The notes below the pieces were generated by a model, which was given only the letters and a program-made list of their open reading frames with translations, was not told the DNA's origin and ran no database searches. From Cyanobacteria bacterium UBA8803 (lineage in GTDB: Bacteria > Cyanobacteriota > Cyanobacteriia > Cyanobacteriales > Coleofasciculaceae): a DNA stretch of 7,936 nt. Positions 5,083 to 7,936 of this stretch are shown here, one piece after another (positions within the stretch are counted from its first letter, which is position 1; each line of letters starts with the position of its first letter). The stretch spans positions 392-8,327 of the forward strand of contig DNXU01000641.1 in the NCBI GenBank assembly GCA_003505715.1, in the 5' to 3' direction. The translations under genes were made by a program, and so were the position numbers.

Positions 5083-6654
5083 ATGGAAAAAATTAGTTTA
5101 AGCAAAACTCGGATTCTGACAAATCATCAGTTTATTTTATTAGCCATCCTCTTGTTAGCAGTTTTGTTAAGATTGCCTTTGCTAGCAACACACCCTGGTG
5201 GTTTTAGCTTTGATGAGGCAGCAAGTGGTTATGCTGCATATTCTATTTTTTTAACCAAACGTGATGAGTATGGGAAGTTTCTTCCCTTGTTTTTAGAATC
5301 TGTGGGAGATTACCGAGAATCAATATATTCATTTTTGGCAATTCCATTTATCAAGGTTTTTGGTTTGAATGAATTTAGTACTAGATTACCTGCTGCACTT
5401 TCAGGAATTTTTAATGTATTTATTCTCTACTGCTTAGTTAAAGAACTTTTTAACAAGAACATTGCCTTAATGGCTGCTTTATTTTTAGCTGTTAGCCCCT
5501 GGCACATTATCCTGAGCAGATTAGCTTTCAATGCTAATCTGTTGCCTTTATTCTTTTGCTTAGGACTAATTTTATTTATCAAAAGCTTGAAAAAACCCAA
5601 TTTGTTGATTTTAAGTTCTTTGACATTTGGCTTATCTACTTGGACATACTTTCCTTCACGAGGATTTGTTCCTGTGTTTATGATTGGCTTGATCTTCATT
5701 TTTCGCAATCATTTATGGAAAAATAGAGGAAAAACCATCATTTCATCTGCAACATTTTTGCTCATATTTATCCCACTTGCTGTTTTTTGGTTCTCCCCTG
5801 AAGGAATGGCAAGAGCTAGCTCGGTTGGCTTAGTGACTAGTTTGCAGCAACTGTTATATCACTACCTGACATATCTTAGTCCAAAATTTCTTTTTATTGA
5901 TGGAAAAAGAGAACTAGCTGATATTCCCCTTGTCGGACAACTGTATATTTTTGAAATAATAACAGTTACAGCTGGGATTTTCTTTATACTTAAAGGCAAT
6001 CAGAAAGAAGAGCTGACAAATAAAAGGAAAGCGCAAAGCTTACTCCTTTTATGGCTACTGGTTTACCCATTTCCAGCAGCGTTTGCCTCACAAGCAACAG
6101 ACACTCGGGGAGTTATTGGATTGCCCCTATTTGCAATTTTGTCAGCTTATGGCATTTGCAAGTTATACGAATTATTTAGTGATAGAAAAAAAATCTACTT
6201 TCGTTTTGTTAGCGCTGTAATCTTAACAACCAGTGTTTTAGTATTTTCAAGCTACTTTTTTGGAAAGCATTTTAACTTTGAAACCAAGAAAGGATATGGC
6301 ATAAAAGATGCGATTATTTATGCAGATAAAAGTTATTATTCTTGTGTAGTAGTGAAAAATAAATTATTCAGGAATATGCGTTATTTTATTGCTTTTTACC
6401 TAAAATATCCACCGGATAAATATCAAGTTAATCCGATAGATAAATCTATAAAGGAATATAATATTGGCAAATTTCGTGTTATTTCGGGAGATAGAAATAA
6501 ATTGGATGAAGAATGTTTGTATTTTATCAGACCTTATGAAACATCCCAAATTACAGAAAAAGGATATGATTGGACTGAAGTTCACTCCGTTAAACATCCA
6601 TCTGCGGGTGAAGTAATTAAACTGGTTGAAGTAAGAAAAACAGTAGCTGAGTAG
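5083..6654 (+). CDS. GT-C fold membrane glycosyltransferase (GT39/PMT-like, ArnT-related)
   Basis: The 523-residue polytopic protein has the layout of lipid-phosphate-sugar-dependent GT-C transferases. After a first helix at about 16-34 comes the exported loop motif SFDEA at 42-46, where D44/E45 fit the catalytic acidic pair. Next come the amphipathic ESVGDYRES at 72-80 and RLPAALSG at 101-108, typical of the PMT_2 family. Roughly ten or more helices follow up to residue 390, and a soluble domain of about 130 residues closes the protein. Such enzymes move a sugar from a polyprenyl-phosphate carrier to a protein, lipid or polysaccharide on the outer face of the inner membrane. Donor and acceptor cannot be read here. 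The ATG at 5083 follows GAGAGG at 5068-5073 with a 9-nt gap. Two sampled 60-base lines have 28% and 25% GC, against 50-52% for the kinase and TPR genes, suggesting horizontal origin. No sugar-pathway neighbours are present. Confidence 0.88.
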   Translation: MEKISLSKTRILTNHQFILLAILLLAVLLRLPLLATHPGGFSFDEAASGYAAYSIFLTKRDEYGKFLPLFLESVGDYRESIYSFLAIPFIKVFGLNEFSTRLPAALSGIFNVFILYCLVKELFNKNIALMAALFLAVSPWHIILSRLAFNANLLPLFFCLGLILFIKSLKKPNLLILSSLTFGLSTWTYFPSRGFVPVFMIGLIFIFRNHLWKNRGKTIISSATFLLIFIPLAVFWFSPEGMARASSVGLVTSLQQLLYHYLTYLSPKFLFIDGKRELADIPLVGQLYIFEIITVTAGIFFILKGNQKEELTNKRKAQSLLLLWLLVYPFPAAFASQATDTRGVIGLPLFAILSAYGICKLYELFSDRKKIYFRFVSAVILTTSVLVFSSYFFGKHFNFETKKGYGIKDAIIYADKSYYSCVVVKNKLFRNMRYFIAFYLKYPPDKYQVNPIDKSIKEYNIGKFRVISGDRNKLDEECLYFIRPYETSQITEKGYDWTEVHSVKHPSAGEVIKLVEVRKTVAE

Positions 6655-6707
6655 CCATCATGAACTGCGTACACCAGAACGCATGAAAATTCTCCTTTTG
6701 CCTTCTG

Positions 6708-6793
6708 CCAGGGTTCGACTGAACTTGGACAGGACTTCCGCGTGAGATCAGTCGAACGCTCAGTTGCTACGCTTACGCCGAAGTCTGCCCTGG
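6708..6793. repeat. REP-like structured intergenic repeat
   Basis: The core is a perfect 10-base inverted repeat, GTTCGACTGA (6713-6722) and TCAGTCGAAC (6748-6757). Outside it lie CCAGGG (6708-6713) and CCCTGG (6788-6793), which pair with each other. A third pairing, GACTTC (6733-6738) with GAAGTC (6780-6785), would compete with the first. The mosaic of alternative stems between two genes is typical of dispersed palindromic elements in filamentous cyanobacterial genomes. Only one copy is in this window, so dispersal is inferred. Confidence 0.6.
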
Positions 6794-6881
6794 AGCCTTA
6801 TTGTCAAGTCAGGTGGGCGTAAATAAACGCAGCTATGTAAAGATGTATAAAGGCAACTCTCCAGCAACCAACCACCAACAA

Positions 6882-6902
6882 CAAATAACAAATAACAAAT
6901 AA
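6882..6902. repeat. Heptanucleotide tandem repeat, three copies of CAAATAA
   Basis: Three exact adjacent copies of CAAATAA follow a degenerate CCAACCACCAACAA stretch. It has the heptad size, perfection and intergenic placement of cyanobacterial STRR sequences. The copy number may vary between strains. Confidence 0.7.
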
Positions 6903-6918
6903 ACTGCATAAGGTCTGA

Positions 6919-6960
6919 GTCCTCCGAGATATACACCCTTGCAAGTGGTTAATCGAGGAC
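6919..6960 (+). promoter_or_regulatory. Possible leader hairpin covering the TPR ribosome site
   Basis: GTCCTC (6919-6924) is the exact complement of GAGGAC (6955-6960), which includes the putative ribosome binding site of the TPR gene. The pairing would give a 6-base stem with a 30-base loop. This is short and could be chance. No upstream promoter is evident. Confidence 0.2.
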
Positions 6961-6970
6961 ATCTATTATT

Positions 6971-7936
6971 ATGCAACTCAAGCAAATTGGACTAACAGCG
7001 TTGGTTACCTTCCTGGCTGGTATTGCCGCCCCAACCTCAGCTTTGGCAGCTGGGTGGCACTCTCTAGAGCTGAGCCAAACCAGCCCCTCTGCGCTAGAAC
7101 TAACCGCTAACCAGGTAGCGCAAACCCAGTCCGATGAGTTGGAAAACTGGTTTAACCAAGGCACGTCTTTCTTAGATGAGGGCAACTACGCAGAAGCTCT
7201 AAAAGCTTATGAGCAAGTCATCCGCATTGATGCTAATAATGCTGTAGCTTGGATGGGTCGCGGGTTTGCCCTGTACGGGTTAGAACGATATCAAGAAGCG
7301 ATCGCAGCATTCAATCGTTCCACAGAACTCGATCCCAATTTGGTGGGAGCGTGGGTTGGCTTGGGAATTACCCTTGATGATGCTGGTAAACCAGAAAAAG
7401 CCCTCACCGCCTACGATCGAGCTATCGAGATTGAGCCTGATAATTCTGATGCTTGGTTCCATCAGGGAATTACTCTGGGACGGTTGGAACGTTACGAGGA
7501 GGCACTAGCGGCTTATAATAATGCAGTTCGCCTCGATCCGGATTACGAGAGAGCTTGGTTCAATCGCGGCTATATCTTAGGAATATTGGAAAATTACGAA
7601 GAATCCTTAGCTTCTGTTGACCGAGCGCTCGCCCTCAACCCCAAAAATGAGAATGCTTGGTATCTTCGGGGTCTTGCCCTAGAAGCCTTAGAGCGCTACG
7701 AAGCCGCCTTGACTGCATTTAATAAAGTGGTAGAACTCAATCCAAAAGACACCGATGGCTGGTTTAAGCAAGGTAATACCTTACTCGAGTTGGAGCGGTA
7801 CTCACAAGCCGTTACCTCCTACGATCGAGCCATTGCCCTTGAAGCTGAAAATGAAGCTGCTTGGTACAATCGGGGTCTGGCTCTTGCGCTACAGGAACAG
7901 TACAAGGAAGCGATCGCATCTTTTGATGAAGTCTTG
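6971..7936 (+). CDS. Exported TPR-repeat protein (partial, runs off the window)
   Basis: The visible 322 codons stay open to the last base, so the C-terminus is missing. Residues 1-26 form a classic signal peptide: basic K4, hydrophobic core LTALVTFLAGIAA, cleavage likely after SALA at 23-26. A linker rich in Ser, Gln and Thr (27-54) is followed by eight tandem 34-residue TPRs at 55-88, 89-122, 123-156, 157-190, 191-224, 225-258, 259-292 and 293-322 (the last incomplete). The repeats share a pattern of AW near positions 4-5, then G, L, Y-EA and L-P at the end. Such arrays are protein-binding scaffolds, and the signal peptide places it in the periplasm or outside. Partners are unknown. A catalytic or anchoring domain might follow beyond the window. 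GAGGA at 6955-6959 lies 11 nt before the ATG. Two HIP1 sites lie within the gene. Confidence 0.93.
   Translation, partial: MQLKQIGLTALVTFLAGIAAPTSALAAGWHSLELSQTSPSALELTANQVAQTQSDELENWFNQGTSFLDEGNYAEALKAYEQVIRIDANNAVAWMGRGFALYGLERYQEAIAAFNRSTELDPNLVGAWVGLGITLDDAGKPEKALTAYDRAIEIEPDNSDAWFHQGITLGRLERYEEALAAYNNAVRLDPDYERAWFNRGYILGILENYEESLASVDRALALNPKNENAWYLRGLALEALERYEAALTAFNKVVELNPKDTDGWFKQGNTLLELERYSQAVTSYDRAIALEAENEAAWYNRGLALALQEQYKEAIASFDEVL

Larger units (their letters stand above)
6655..6970. other. Interval with REP-like structure and a heptad repeat
   Basis: This 316-base gap between two same-strand genes contains no gene that I can support. It holds a complex inverted repeat (6708-6793), three copies of a heptad (6882-6902), and a leader with a possible anti-ribosome-site pairing before the TPR gene. 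A small TGCGT/ACGCA hairpin (6666-6683) just past the glycosyltransferase stop lacks a proper T-run, so I do not call it a terminator. Confidence 0.6.

Noticed and set aside
5427..5708. Minus-strand open frame within the glycosyltransferase
   Set aside because: Lysine-rich antisense shadow of hydrophobic AT-rich coding sequence.
6400..6597. Minus-strand open frame near the end of the glycosyltransferase
   Set aside because: Antisense shadow; Phe/Ile-rich because the opposite strand is AT-rich.
6882..6902. CRISPR-like repetition
   Set aside because: The units are adjacent heptads with no spacers. They are a short tandem repeat, not a CRISPR array.
6949..7462. Two minus-strand open frames within the TPR gene (6949-7185, 7280-7462)
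   Set aside because: They oppose a signal peptide and perfect TPR repeats on the plus strand, which are decisive for the coding direction.
1..7936. A multi-gene defence, toxin-antitoxin or mobile system
   Set aside because: The Uma2 protein and the P-loop protein are not adjacent or co-oriented in an operon, and no transposase, integrase, methylase or antitoxin is present.

Overview
The window looks like chromosomal DNA from a filamentous cyanobacterium. The octamer GCGATCGC (HIP1) occurs four times (896, 2355, 7298, 7910), where about 0.1 would be expected by chance in 7.9 kb. Short heptanucleotide tandem repeats lie between genes. The gene content also fits: a Uma2-type nuclease, a four-cysteine Ser/Thr kinase and a secreted TPR protein. 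No species can be named from this alone.

Layout, left to right. A Uma2-family protein (minus, 78-722) is followed by a 336-base gap holding a 20-base perfect palindrome with a HIP1 core. Next comes a two-helix membrane protein of unrecognised family (plus, 1059-1535), convergent with a FlaR/adenylate-kinase-like P-loop protein (minus, 1580-2125, start corrected to the ATG with the better ribosome binding site). A large transmembrane Ser/Thr kinase follows (minus, 2263-3966). It has an N-terminal C-x4-C...C-x2-C ribbon, a complete catalytic domain, one membrane helix and an exported C-terminal domain that faintly resembles OmpA. A gene-poor stretch then surrounds a small four-helix membrane protein (minus, 4309-4674). 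A clearly AT-richer GT-C glycosyltransferase gene follows (plus, 5083-6654). The next gap holds a REP-like inverted repeat and a heptad repeat. The window ends inside an exported TPR protein (plus, from 6971), of which eight 34-residue repeats are visible.

The genes do not form an evident operon. Most are single units on alternating strands with gaps of 130-410 bases, and the only close neighbours are a convergent pair. The 4300-6650 block is AT-rich compared with the kinase and TPR genes. In hand-counted 60-base samples, GC is 25-37% there against 50-52% in the other two, so this block, or at least the glycosyltransferase, may have been acquired separately.

I see no CRISPR array, transposase, phage gene, tRNA or rRNA, and no convincing undescribed multi-gene system. 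The best leads are the kinase's periplasmic domain, the compositionally distinct glycosyltransferase block, two very small candidate ORFs and the structured intergenic repeats.
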